A DNA stretch of 64,000 bases from Lagopus muta. Lineage: Eukaryota > Chordata > Aves > Galliformes > Phasianidae. Location: contig NC_064438.1 of NCBI RefSeq assembly GCF_023343835.1, positions 17,341,077-17,405,076 on the forward strand. Reading direction: 5' to 3'. This document shows, one piece after another, positions 27,962 through 39,200 of this stretch. The notes below the pieces were generated by a model. It did not search any database. It was not told the DNA's origin and saw only the letters and a list, made by a program, of their open reading frames with translations. Positions within the stretch are counted from its first letter, which is position 1; every line of letters begins with the position of its first letter. The translations under genes and the position numbers were made by a program.

Positions 27962-28330
27962 TGAGAAAGTGCCGGCTCCGAGCGGCGGTCCCGGCCGCGG
28001 GCGCCGCGGGGCGGACGGGCAGGAAGCGGATCGCGGCCCCTCAGCGGCGGGGCGCGGCGCGGCTCTGCGCGGAGCCGCGACCGTTAGGGCCGTCGTGGGC
28101 CGCTGGCCGCCTGCGGCTCCGTCCGCGCACCGCCGCACTAGGGCGGCGGGCAGGTAGCGGCGGGGCGGGCCCGGCCCGGGCAGATGCGCGGCGGGGGCGG
28201 AGCCGAGCCGTCGGCCGCCCGGAGAGGGGATCGGAGCCCCGCGGCGCTCGCCCTTTCGACCAGTCCCCTTTGTGTCGGCGGGACCGGGCGGCGAGATCTG
28301 CCCGGCCCGCCCGGTAACAGCCCGGCGCCG

Positions 28331-28348
28331 CCATTGGCTCATGCTAAT
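28331..28348. promoter_or_regulatory. CCAAT box (reverse) next to octamer-like site
   Basis: CCATTGG contains CCAAT on the - strand, the NF-Y core, and is followed by ATGCTAAT, a POU-type octamer variant. The pair forms an imperfect inverted repeat (GCCATT..AATGGG). The arrangement is promoter-like, but no transcript can be shown from sequence. Confidence 0.4.
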
Positions 28349-28516
28349 GGGCGCTTCCTGCGGCCGCGCCGCCCCGAGCCGGGGGCTCCCCCGGCCCCCG
28401 CGCCAGCGCCGCTCCCCGCCGGCGGCACCGCCCGCCCCGAGCCCGGCGCCCCGCTGGGCGCCGCGGGAACCTGGAGCGGGAGGGGGCGGGCGGCGCTGAA
28501 GCGGCCCGACTGAGCG

Positions 28517-28709
28517 CACGTGGGGAGAGCCGCTGCCCGGGCCGGACGGAGCGGGGCGACCCGCGTCCTCGCTTGGTTCCGAGCGGCGCGGGGCTGCGGG
28601 AACGCTCGTTCGGCGGCTTCCCCGCGGGTGCGCGGCAGGCAGGCCGAGCTCCGCTTTATAAACGTCACCGCTCCCCGGCCCACGTGGGCTGTGAAAGCGG
28701 GAGCACGTG
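28517..28709. promoter_or_regulatory. E-box cluster (CACGTG) with TATA-like/CRE half-site
   Basis: CACGTG occurs at 28,517-28,522, 28,681-28,686 and 28,704-28,709, and again at 29,169-29,174. Between the first two, TTTATAAA at 28,655-28,662 runs into ACGTCAC, a CRE half-site. CACGTG is the preferred site of MYC/MAX and USF. Occupancy is unknown. Confidence 0.45.
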
Positions 28710-29711
28710 TCCCGCGTGCGGCCCGACGGAAGGGCGCGGGGCGCCTTCGCGCCCTGACGCCCTGCGGCTCGGCCCCGCCGCATGCAGCCCTCAGCGCCGA
28801 TGGCGGCCCTCGGCCGGGGCGAGACGGAGGCCAGCGGTCAGCACGGCGCTGCCGGGGCGTGCGGGCAGCGGCCGGGCGACGTGGGCATGCAGCTGCACAC
28901 CAGCGTGCCCCACGGCTCTGCCGCACGGATCCTGCATTGCCCTGCGGCGTGCCCTCGATGGCCACGAGGCCGTCCATAAAAGCCTGGGCCCCAACTGGGC
29001 TTATGGCTCGGGCCTTCCGGGCCGCACCTCCTGCCGGCCTTCGCTGCGGCAGTTTCCCGCGGGCCCCAGGCTTCGTACCGGCCCGGAGATGCTCAGAGGA
29101 AGCTTTCCGTTGGGGACGGAGCGGGGCGCTTCCAGGTAGGCGCAGCCCCACGCAGACAGGCCGGCACCCACGTGGGCCTGTCGTGGGCCCGGCCACCATT
29201 TTGTGCTCGGCGGAGCTGTGTCTGCTGGCGGCTCTGCACACGGGGCGCTGAGTGCGGGCTGGTCCCGTTCGCTGCCCCGCGCCCCTTGGAGGGAGAGGTG
29301 CCGGGAAAGGAAGGAGAAGCAGAACGGGGGAGACCCCGACGCCTTTACGGTCGCGGCCTGCAGCGAAGTCGGCGGGGCTGGAAAAAAGAAAAAAAATAGG
29401 AAGGAGGAAATGGGAGAGCGCTGTCCCCTGGGGATCCGCTCCGAGGCCTCGTGCCCGGCTCGGAGCGCGGCCCGCAGGTAGAGCCGGGCACAGCGCGTGG
29501 TGCCGTGCTCCCCTCCCTGCGCCCCCCGTAAAACAAGGCCGAGCGCTCCCCTGCGCCTACAGCCCGTGCCTGTGTGTGGCCCGGCCCCATTCATCGCTCG
29601 GCTCCCACCGCACGACTCTCTCCATTTTTAAAATTATGCACGAAGCACCGAGGAGACAATTTGGGTTTCCCCCACCTCTCCCCTGCCCTTGAAGAAAGCG
29701 AGCCTCGTCTC

Positions 29712-29719
29712 ATTTGCAT
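29712..29719 (+). promoter_or_regulatory. Octamer motif (Oct-1/POU)
   Basis: ATTTGCAT is a perfect octamer in reverse orientation, in the context CTCATTTGCATCTGCATGAAA. The human cyclin D1 promoter has a similar octamer context about 240 bases upstream of its start. Confidence 0.65.
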
Positions 29720-29844
29720 CTGCATGAAACCCCTGCGCTCTATAAGCCGAGCAAAGGGGAAGGACTTGAAGCCTATGGGATGGCTTTAGGGCTCTGCCCC
29801 TCGCTTTTGGCTCTCTCTCTCTCTCTTTCTCATTCTCTCTCGTG

Positions 29845-29852
29845 CTTTGATC
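29845..29852 (+). promoter_or_regulatory. TCF/LEF site
   Basis: CTTTGATC matches the TCF/LEF core and lies 16 bases before the CRE, the same neighbourhood as the beta-catenin-responsive site of the human cyclin D1 promoter (GCTTTGATCTTTGCTTAACA). Confidence 0.75.
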
Positions 29853-29867
29853 TCTGCTTAACAACAG

Positions 29868-29876
29868 TAACGTCAC
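29868..29876 (+). promoter_or_regulatory. Proximal CRE
   Basis: TAACGTCAC in the context AACAACAGTAACGTCACAGGG is nearly identical to the human cyclin D1 proximal CRE, which binds CREB/ATF/Jun dimers about 50 bases before the start site. Confidence 0.8.
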
Positions 29877-29920
29877 AGGGACTATACAGGAGAGTTTTGT
29901 TGGAAGTTAGAAAGTTTTTC

Positions 29921-30048
29921 AGCCTCCAGAGGGCTGTAGCGGCAGTAGCAGCAGCAGCATCCAAGGGACTCCTGGAAGGGGAAGAGAGAGAGCGAGCGAG
30001 AGACTGACTCAGTCCTTGAGGAACTGACTCGAGACGAAGGAGGCAGAC
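29921..30048 (+). other. CCND1: CCND1 5'UTR (inferred)
   Basis: From the inferred start to the initiator codon the leader has no ATG, so no upstream open frame would compete. It contains GCAGCAGCAGC and an AGAGAGAGCGAGCGAGAG purine tract. The initiator context (GACATGG) has G at -3 and G at +4, a strong Kozak arrangement. The 5' limit is approximate. Confidence 0.65.
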
Positions 30049-30246
30049 ATGGAACATCAGCTGCTGTGCTGCGAGGTGGAGACCATCCGACGAGCCTACC
30101 TGGACGCCAACCTGCTTAATGACAGGGTGCTGCAGACCATGCTGAAGGCGGAGGAGACCTGCTCGCCCTCGGTGTCCTACTTCAAGTGCGTGCAGAAGGA
30201 AATCTTGCCATATATGAGGAAAATAGTCGCCACTTGGATGCTGGAG
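30049..30246 (+). CDS. CCND1: CCND1 coding exon 1
   Basis: Encodes residues 1-66, from the initiator Met with the LxCxE motif through [21 protein letters not shown]. The donor is CTGGAG|gtgtgt. The length equals the human exon. Confidence 0.96.
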
Positions 30247-33200
30247 GTGTGTATGTCGCGGGGCTCCCTCCGCGCCGGCTCTGCCCTCGCCCCCCTCCCG
30301 CACGGGGCTCTACTGCGGCACGCGGTGCGGCGGCCGCGGGACAGCGCGGACGGACGGACGGACGGACGGCGCGGCGGCCCCACGCCCGGCGGCGGCACCT
30401 CCGGCGGCTGCGGGCGGCGCGGGGCCGGGGTACGGCAGTGCCACCCGTCGGGCCGCCGTCCCCGAGCCAGGTGCGCCGGGCACGGCCGGACCGCCGCCGC
30501 CCCGCCGCCGCCCGCCCCGGGCCCCGCAGCCCCCGGGCGCGGGGCCGTCGGGAGAGGCTGCCGGTTATTTTTCGGGGATTTTATTTTAAATTAATATCCT
30601 TGTACACGTATGCAAGCGCTGCCCGTGCCAGTATTACGCGCCATCTTTGTTCTTTTATTGCAAAGCAAAAGCGTTTATTAATCGGGAGAAAATTAGAAAG
30701 TCCCGGGGAGCGCGCCAAGGGGGGGGGGGGATTGCGGCGGGGCCGGGGCCGGGGGGGGCCGGGGACCCCGCTGGGGCGGCGGGCAGGGCACGGCCGGGGG
30801 GCTCCGCGCTGCCGGGGGGAGCCGCGGGGTGAAAGTTTCTTTGTTCGGCTCGAAGAGAGCTCGGGCTGCGGTCACCCCTCAAAGGCGCGCTTGTGCCGGG
30901 CGGCGATCTGCAAGGTCGCCTGGGAAAAGCGGGTCGGAAAGGGCCTCGGCCCGCGCGGGACGCGTTTGGGGGGGCCCCCGGCGGGCGCCCCGGGAGCCGG
31001 GCTACGTTTTCGTGCCGTTTCCGAAGCGCCGGGTGCTCGCGATCTATTTTTAATTAATTTTTGAAAGCGCGGCGCCGTGCCTCGCTCTGGGAAACGTCGC
31101 GCCCGGCCGCGCCGCGGGCGGGAGAGGGACGCGGGGAATTCCACTTCGGGGCGCCTCCCCGGGACCCCCCCGGCGGACCCCGGGCACGGGGCTCGGTAAA
31201 GGACCCCCGCCGCTTCGTTTTCAGCGTTTTTCCGGAGCCCGGCGGATTTTTTAAATATTTTTAAATATTTTTTGAAAAGATGACGTCTGGGGAAATGCGG
31301 CTGGACGCCACCTTTGTGTCTCGAGCGGAGCGGGGATCGCGGCACCGCAGCGAACGGGGGGCAGTGCGAAGGCGGAACGGCCGAGCCCCGGGGCAGCCCG
31401 GCCCCCCCCTCTTCCTCCCGCTGCCCCCGCGTTTTCCTGCGCTTTCCCATTTCTGTGCTTTTTTCGTCGTTCGTTTTGGGGGCCGCCGCGGCGGGGACGA
31501 CGAGCTCCTCCGCGCCGACCCCCCTTCCTCCCACGAATCGTTCGAACGCCGCGTTTCCCCCGCTTGGCCCCCGTGACTTTCATTTTCCTTCGCACCTCCG
31601 TTCTTCCCCCGTTTCCCGGCCGCGTTTCTCTCTCCCCCCGCAACCTCGCCCCGCACGGCCCGGGTGGGGGAGGGACGGGCCGCTCTGCGCCGATGCCGAA
31701 TTTGTTGTTAAACGATCTCCGTCCTTCCCGCAGGTCTGCGAGGAGCAGAAGTGCGAAGAGGAAGTTTTCCCCTTGGCGATGAATTATTTGGACAGATTTT
31801 TGTCGTTCGAACCCCTCAAGAAAAGCCGGTTGCAATTGCTCGGAGCTACCTGCATGTTTGTGGCTTCCAAAATGAAGGAAACGATTCCTCTGACCGCGGA
31901 AAAACTGTGCATTTATACCGACAACTCCATCAGACCCGACGAGTTACTGGTAATTGCATATTTAATCACCTCAGGCCAAAAAAAAAAAAAAAAGGAAAAA
32001 AAAAAAAAAAAAAAAAAAGAAACGCCCCCCCCCCGCCAAGCACGCTGATGGGGAAGCCCCTTCTCGGGGCCTGGCAGGGCCGCATCCTCCCGCCTGCACA
32101 CCGCCCCGTCTCCGCGGGGCTGCGGACCGGCGGCGGATCCCCGCGCCCCCCGCCCCCCGCCGAGGCTTCCCCGCTCGGAGCCGGCGCGGCGAGGCGCGAC
32201 TTGGGCGCCCCCTGGCGGCCGTTTGGGGTGCGGCGCTTCCCCGGGGTTGCGGCGGCCGCCCGGTCCGGCCCCGGGCGCGCCGACCCTCGCGGGAGGGCTC
32301 CGCCGGGCCGGGCGTGGGTAGCGGGGTGCGGGTGCTGCGCGGCCCCGTGTGCACCACCGGGGCAAACCGCGCTTTCCCTTCGTTTCTTCCTCTTCTTCCC
32401 CCTTCCTCCCTTTTGTCTTTGCAGCAAATGGAGCTGCTGCTGGTGAATAAGCTGAAATGGAATCTGGCTGCAATGACCCCCCACGATTTCATTGAACATT
32501 TCCTCACTAAAATGCCTCTGGCAGAGGACACCAAACAGATCATCCGTAAACATGCTCAGACTTTTGTGGCTCTGTGCGCTACAGGTATGAGCCCTGCACG
32601 CTCCGCAAAGCGCGTCGCTCCCCTGCGCACAGCTGGCCCTGGCTCTTGGCTATGGCTAACGTGGGCTCTCGGGGCTGTGGGGAGGGAGCTTAAGCCCTGG
32701 TTATTGCCCTTGTTGTTTGTAGAAGGTGGATTACTCCGCACAGGTAAGCGTTTTCAGAAGATACTTCTGAGTTGAATGCATTGGCTGGGGGAGAAGCACC
32801 GCTCTTCTCTGTGCAGCAGCACGGGGCGCACGCTGCAGGGCACAATCCTATTGCCTCCACGCACTGGGTTTTATCAGTGCTGGGGCAGCAAGAGGCTCGC
32901 TGCTCACACGGGGAAATCCTGCCTGCGGATCAGTCCTAAGACAACTTCATAGGCAGAGGGAACAGCTCTGTGTGGGGGTTTGGAAACTTCCCTCCCGAGC
33001 CGCCTCTTCCCCTCTGGCGGCAGTGGCAGGAGCCACGCGGTGCGGAGGCTTTGCTGGCGCGGGCCCGGCGCTGCCATCTGCGCCCCGGCCACGTGCTGCG
33101 CTGCAGCCATGTGCAGAGCCATGTGCAGGGCCCCGTGCAGGCGCTCGCCAGGCTGGGTCCGCAGGGCCCCGATCGTTGGTTTCAAGGGCACCGTGCCTGT

Positions 33201-36200
33201 GCGCGCCGCGGCTTTGAAGTTCCGTGTTTGCATGCGGAGTGTGTGTGTGTGCGTTTGTGCGTGCGCCGGCTTCACCCGCTGAACCCTGGCAGAGCGGGAA
33301 GGAAAAGCTGTCCTCCAGATCTCGCGGTTCCCACAGACCGGAGTGGAGGAGCAGGACAAAAGAAGTCCTGGAGGGAGCATAGATCCTCTGCTCAAATGCG
33401 GCGCGTTCGGTGCCTTGGCTGTCAGTATGACGAGACAAATCCACGAATGGCAAAGGAATAAGGAAGAAAAAGCAGCCAAAGCAAATGTTCTTTTGCAGTA
33501 GCACGTAAAGAGGAATGCCAGATGCTGTTAGCACCGATAAAACGTAGTGCAAAGGAGATACTGTGCTGCATTAAACGCTAATATTTGTTAGTGGCCGTGT
33601 GGAAGATATCAAGCCTGCAGTGGCACCTGGGAAACCTTGGTGGGATGTGTGGTCAGCCCAGTTAGGGGAGCTCGTTTTCCAGATACGGACTTGGCAAAAA
33701 GATTCAAGAGACATCTGCAGGTACTCGGAAGAAAACACGGGTTACACAGAGCCTACTGATAGAGGCCCAGAGACAGAACCGAGCCCTCATGGGACGTCTA
33801 TAAGCACTGGCATCACCCGGCGTGGTGGGGCGGCTCCCACTGCAGAAGCACTGTTCCGGGATTGGGGCGTGCAGCCCCCCAGCAGCATTCACACCACCTG
33901 CAGAAGCACCACGGGAAAATCAGACATGCTCTCCATGGCAGATCCCACCAGGTAAAGCTGCTGGGACTCTGAACGTGTAACTTGCTGGTTTTGATGCTAC
34001 CTCAGCCTCCCCTTGGATATGGGGACAGTTAACCTAGGTTGTTGTGTTGGCAATGACAGGGATGAAAACAAGAGTAGTCCAAAGGTTGGAGACTCGCTAA
34101 GGGTCCAGTACTTTGATCTACTGTTGGTGTTGTTATATTTCCTTCTAGGAAGCACATCTAGAGGCTTTATTTAACGCTGGTACAAACCACAGCTGGAGAA
34201 TGCATCAGTAAATGAGAGCCATGTTCTGGGAGTTCTACTTAGCTTTTGAAAAACAGTGCTGAGCTCACCGGAACTGGGGCCTTCTTTGGCTCCCTACTCA
34301 AGTTGGGAATATTTCCTGGGGAAAATGCACACAGAAGGGCTGTCGCTGGGCTCTGTATTTTTATTGTTATTTTTGGATGTTGGGATTTTCTCTACCTCTT
34401 GCTTTCCCCACAACTTCTTTGTTGGCTAGTGAATATAACATGTGGCTTAAGTAGCATCTGGACTTTGCTTTGCAGTTGTATTTCCCCCTGCCAAAATGAA
34501 CCTAGATGGACTGCAAATGCCTTGTGTTGCCTGGATGCTGTGCTGTGGGGCCCAATCCAAAGTCCATTAGAAACGCTGTGAAACTCGCTGAAGTGGCCTC
34601 GGGGGTGAGCTCAGTATGTCCTCTGCTTGAAGTGCACAGCCCGTGTCCCTCCTGAAGGAGGGGCTCCTGAGAGGAGGCAGCAAAATAATGCTGGCCTAAA
34701 AAGTAAGATCTCTGCCAGTTGGCTTAGCAAGGTGAATGCTGTGGAAGTGTTTGTGGATGAGTGTGCATGCGTGCTTGCTCCAGAACGAGAAGGTTACGTC
34801 GCAAGGTGAAGTGGAGGGGAATTCCTTCTGAGCTCCTCTTTGCTTGCCTGGCTGGTAGAAGTGGATTTGTTTGATTTGGTTCAGTTTCGAGAAATCCATT
34901 TTCACCAAAGGATGTCTTTGTGCTGTGGTAGGTTTGGGAGAAAAAGAGAAAAAAAAATTTACCAGGGGTTGTTTGAAGTTAACACATAATTGAGCTTAAT
35001 GAATGGGGCTTTGGCATGGCCGAACAAGGCAGGGATAGCTCAAAAGGAAGCAGGCCTCTTTTGGCCCAAGTTAAGACCAGCGTTGAGGGAGAACTGCGGC
35101 TCTATACAAGCATAACAATGAATAGCAACAAATATTGGAGCTTCAGCATTTCATTATGTTCCTCTGGTTATCAAAACATACCGGGCTCCTTTTATATTAT
35201 TATTATCGCCATTATTATTGTTGTTGCTTTCCTTCTCTCGAATGGAGAAAGAAAGATCTCGCTTTGAAACAACCGGGTTACAATTCTCCTATTCTCTGGC
35301 CTTTATAAAATTGGGAGTCTCAAGGTATGTGACCAGTTGGAACCTGTTGCATCTTGCAGCAAGTGATTTATGTTCGCAGTTTTGATTTGCCTCAATGAAA
35401 AGATTTTCATTCATAGCCCCCAGCTCTCCAGACGGATGGAACTGCTGCTCCATTTAAAAAGGAAAAGGGGTGACTCGCCTTGTTAGGAATTTTTTTTAAA
35501 GCGCTGCAGCGCCTATATGCCTGCTTTGTCCTCCCTTCAGGGTGGCTGGCATTCTTCTCTCTCCTCCCCCTCCCCTCTCTCTCTCTCTCTCTTTTTAACA
35601 ACGCTGAAGTTGTTTATTCTTTTTGGATGAAGTCTCAGATAGGCTACTGGGGATGTGTGCTTCAATTGATGGGGCCCCCTACCCCATTGTGGCTGTGTCA
35701 GGTCTAATTCATCTCACCGAAGCCCCCTTGTTCCTGAGCGCTCAATAGCGCAAGATGAGGCGATGGAGGCTGACAATGATGCCACACTCTTCACTTGGGG
35801 GCATCCAATTACAGGCGAGAGGGGCCCCCTGATTAATATGCTGAAATTAGTGGCCTCTGCCACAAATAATTCCTTGTTGAGTTGCAACAAAAAGGCAGTC
35901 CATGCTGCTTGTCTGGAGTGGTTATAGGGACAGACACAAACTGGTCATTTAAACTTCATTATCACTTTTCCACCTTGGAAAGAATGAGGGTGTGACTATG
36001 AATTCATGTTCTTGTTTACTGCTCCATTTAAAAGAAGAACGCAAATATTAATCCCAAACATGATCTTGTCAGGACAGACTTCATTAAACTGACACATTTT
36101 GGCCACGTCCTGTGCGTGGAAAGCAGTCAGTACTGGCGTGAAGTCACTGCCGCCGTACCCCGCTGGAAACCAAATCGTGGTGAGATTCACGTTTGCCTGC

Positions 36201-39200
36201 TGGAGGCCCTTGCTTCTGGAGCCCACCTGCCACCGCCTTTCAGTGTTTCAGCTGGGAGACCATCTGTGGAAGGCGCATGTTGTCAATAACCAACCGTAAC
36301 TATCTTGATTTGGGGGAATGGCAGGAGCTTGATCCAAGGTGTGTGTACTTAGCGTCTGTCCTGAAATGGGCGGGTTAGGAAAAGGGGGCAAATTACATTT
36401 GCTTTGAACGCGGTGGCGTGCAGGAGATGGCTTTAGACCAAGGTTGGCTTTTTTGCTGGCAGCGCATCACAAAAGCTGGGCCACAATTAACCGTATCAGT
36501 TCTAACGTGAAGGTTCGTGGAGCGTGGGGCGAAATGCCCTTGTGAAGGTGGGTACCGGTCTGGGCTACAACAAAGTGTCAGAGATACGAGAACAGATTCA
36601 GAGAGGGGACTTCCACAGAGTGGTGGAGACTTTGGTTGCACTGGTAAAACACTGTCACAAAAGTTATTTTACCATAATAAAGGAGATGGATGGTTTAATA
36701 CTTACACTGTTCCACTGAGCTCTCTAAGCTGTCCATTCCTTTGATTTCATTCAGGGGTTTGACAGATGGTTTATATTTTTTCAGCCCAGAGGAAGTTGTG
36801 TTCTGATAAAAGCTGAAGGAATGTATCTCAGGTTCTCGCGTATAATGTGGCATTTCCCTTTCTTCCTCACAAAATCAGATGTTTGTTTTGCGCCGCTTTT
36901 TCCTTTTCTTTTCGATTCCCCTCCAAGGTGTACGCTGCCACACATCAAACGCATTCCTGTTCAGCGGAAAGAGTCTTAGCATTAAAACGTGGATTATTCT
37001 TATTAAAAAACGCACCCAAACCATGCTAAATGGCAGAGATAGCCCCTTAAGGAATCATGGGAGTGGCTTTGTGGAGAGACCTACAGCACTGCAGTCTGGA
37101 AGGGGGCCCAGCCTCTTGTCAGCATGGTGTCACATCAGAATGTAACTGATTGTCCGCCAATTCTTGGGACCCCCGTCACTTAGTTATGCCACATTTACAT
37201 TAAATCCCTGTTGCCGGGATGGATGGCAGCCACTGACAAGAGACTAGGTCGAGACAAAGCGTTTTTAAGATGAAACCTTAATTTAAATATGGATTATCTG
37301 CCTCCTGACAGGGCTAAGCGGTCTCTCTCTTCCTTTCTTTTTACTGATGTCGCTGTTCATTAAAGCCATATTCCTTTGAATGTCAGTGCTTGAGACGGCC
37401 CAGGGACTCCGCTCGGAGCACACCTAGGGCTTGGTGGTGCACAATACTGGGGAATGGGAGCGGGTTTCCCCTGCGGCGCTGCACCATTACAAGCAAAGTG
37501 CTGGGACACTGAGGTCTGCAGGTGATGGTGGGCCACCAGGCGTTGTGCACAGCGGGCTGCCCGCCCGGACCAGTGCTGGCAGGTCGGGGCCTGTGGCAGC
37601 TCGGAGCGGGAAGCACCGGCGTTTGGGTGCAGCAGCTGGCAGCTGAAGCTATGCTGGGAGAAGAGAGCGTATGCGTATGGGCAGGCTTCTACAGCAATCA
37701 TTTCAGTCTTTTTTTTTCTTTTTTTTTTTCCCCTCTTCTTTCTTCATACAGATGTTAAATTTATTTCAAACCCACCTTCCATGATCGCAGCTGGCAGTGT
37801 GGTAGCAGCTGTGCAAGGCCTGCATCTGGGGAACACTAACACTTTCCTCTCCTATCAATGCCTCACACATTTCCTATCACAAGTTATCAAATGTGATCCG
37901 GTAAGTGACTCTTCTCAGTTGATCCTTCTGCCTTAGAGTTTAAGAACGAATGCCTGCTTGCTGCGCAGTCGCTAATCTGGCAGTAAATCTCGATAAAGGT
38001 CAAACCTCAGAGTGCATTTCCTGAAGATGCTCGCTGGTGTTCATCCCCATTCTGTGCTGTCGTTACGGCCATTAATAACCGGCAGTTACAGTGCTGCAGT
38101 TTGCTGATAGGAACGCCACGTCCAGCTCTGGTGTTCTTGAGAGGCGTATCTGACAGCGCAGAGGAAACCCTGAGCCGAGCTGGGACGATTGCAAAAGCTG
38201 TATTTGCTTGTAGGTAATTAAACAGCAGTCTGTGCAAAAGAAAACTATTAAAGTAAAGACGAGGAAATACTTACTGGGATTGCAATAAATGGACCTCGTG
38301 GTATCTCTGACCTTATCTTTGACCATTCTTGAGGCCTTTTATTGTGCCAAGTGGTGTGAAAAAGCCCTTCTTAAAAGAGTTCTAATGATCTAATTTGGTT
38401 TATTACGTGCTAGACCTGCACAGTAGCTGGTATTGAATTCCTTTTTGGAACAAATGCTTGTCCCACGACTTTCTGACAAGGTAGATGGTCCTCACAGGAC
38501 TCTCATTTTGCCCTGCAGCTTCCAGGAGATGCACATCAGTAACTAGCGAGCAATAAACCTTTCATGAGTGAATGGGCCAGGAAGGGAGCCTACAAGGAAG
38601 ACCTAAAGTCAATGATCCATGTCATAATGGTGTGTGAAGTTGGGGCAGAGTTGAGCTTTGTTTTGCAACAATGTGGAAGACCAATAAATAGATGCTTTTA
38701 AAAGGTTCCTGTGAGGTCTCCCAGTGCTGGACAATGAGACAAATAAAGACAACTCTGTGGTTAGGGTAGAATCTTTGAGATGTTGTTATATAATTTTACA
38801 CTTTAATAATTTAAATCCGTAGAGAATTTTATCAGTCCAGGTCCATCCGAACTAGTTCTGTGTAACTGGGTGTTGTTGGCGGGATTGAATGATTTCTGGA
38901 AAGGTGAATGCATCATAATGAATTACTCACAGCAGAGTATTTTACGTTAGATAAACGATGTGAAACAACTGCTGACGAATATTATATCACAGCTTATTAT
39001 TTTGATCACTTTCACAGTGCCTCAGTATTTAGTGCGTTGTTTTTGCCATTTACGTTACCACAGCTAAAGTAGTATGGATCCAGTGCTGAAATGTCAGATG
39101 TTATAGAAACCTTAAATGCTGTAAATATCCCACAGCTCAGCTTGGTATGTATATGGAATGCTTTCAGTGAGTTTGGGAGCAGTGTAGGTAGGTCAGCGTA

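Larger units (their letters stand above)
27400..29550. promoter_or_regulatory. CpG-rich block upstream of CCND1
   Basis: GC content and CpG density rise abruptly near 27.4 kb and stay high to about 29.55 kb, then drop before the CCND1 core promoter. Long overlapping open frames occur on both strands here (up to about 313 codons). They come from low stop-codon frequency in GC-rich DNA and are not called as genes. The block contains a perfect CRE (27,954), CCAAT and octamer-like sites (28,333-28,348), a TTTATAAA box (28,655) and four CACGTG E-boxes. It is either a distal part of the CCND1 CpG island or a separate promoter/enhancer. Confidence 0.8.
29700..29925 (+). promoter_or_regulatory. CCND1: CCND1 core promoter
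   Basis: The stretch keeps the order of elements known in the human cyclin D1 promoter: octamer, then a CT-rich tract, then TCF/LEF and CRE, then a conserved start region beginning CCTCCAGAGGGCTGT near 29,923. There is no TATA box at the expected distance from that block; TATAAG at 29,741 is about 180 bases upstream. The start site near 29,920 is inferred from resemblance to the human promoter as I remember it, not from transcript data. Confidence 0.8.
30247..31733 (+). other. CCND1: CCND1 intron 1
   Basis: 1,487 bases, very GC-rich in its first two thirds. It holds a (CGGA)n run at about 30,347-30,369 and a long G-run cluster at 30,719-30,800. An AT-rich stretch with TTTTTAAATATT repeats (31,248-31,276) separates two GC-rich parts. 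The acceptor is ccttcccgcag. Confidence 0.9.

Noticed and set aside
27376-28317. 313-codon open frame on + with overlapping frames of 95-300 codons on both strands through 29.6 kb
   Set aside because: All lie in CpG-rich DNA where stop codons are rare. They are Arg/Ala/Pro/Gly-rich, overlap on both strands and show no domain.
29741-29746. TATAAG as a CCND1 TATA box
   Set aside because: It lies about 180 bases upstream of the conserved start region; known cyclin D1 promoters are TATA-less.
30186-31064. 292-codon frame overlapping CCND1 exon 1 and intron 1
   Set aside because: It overlaps a real exon in another frame and runs through GC-rich intron; Arg/Gly-rich composition, no domain.
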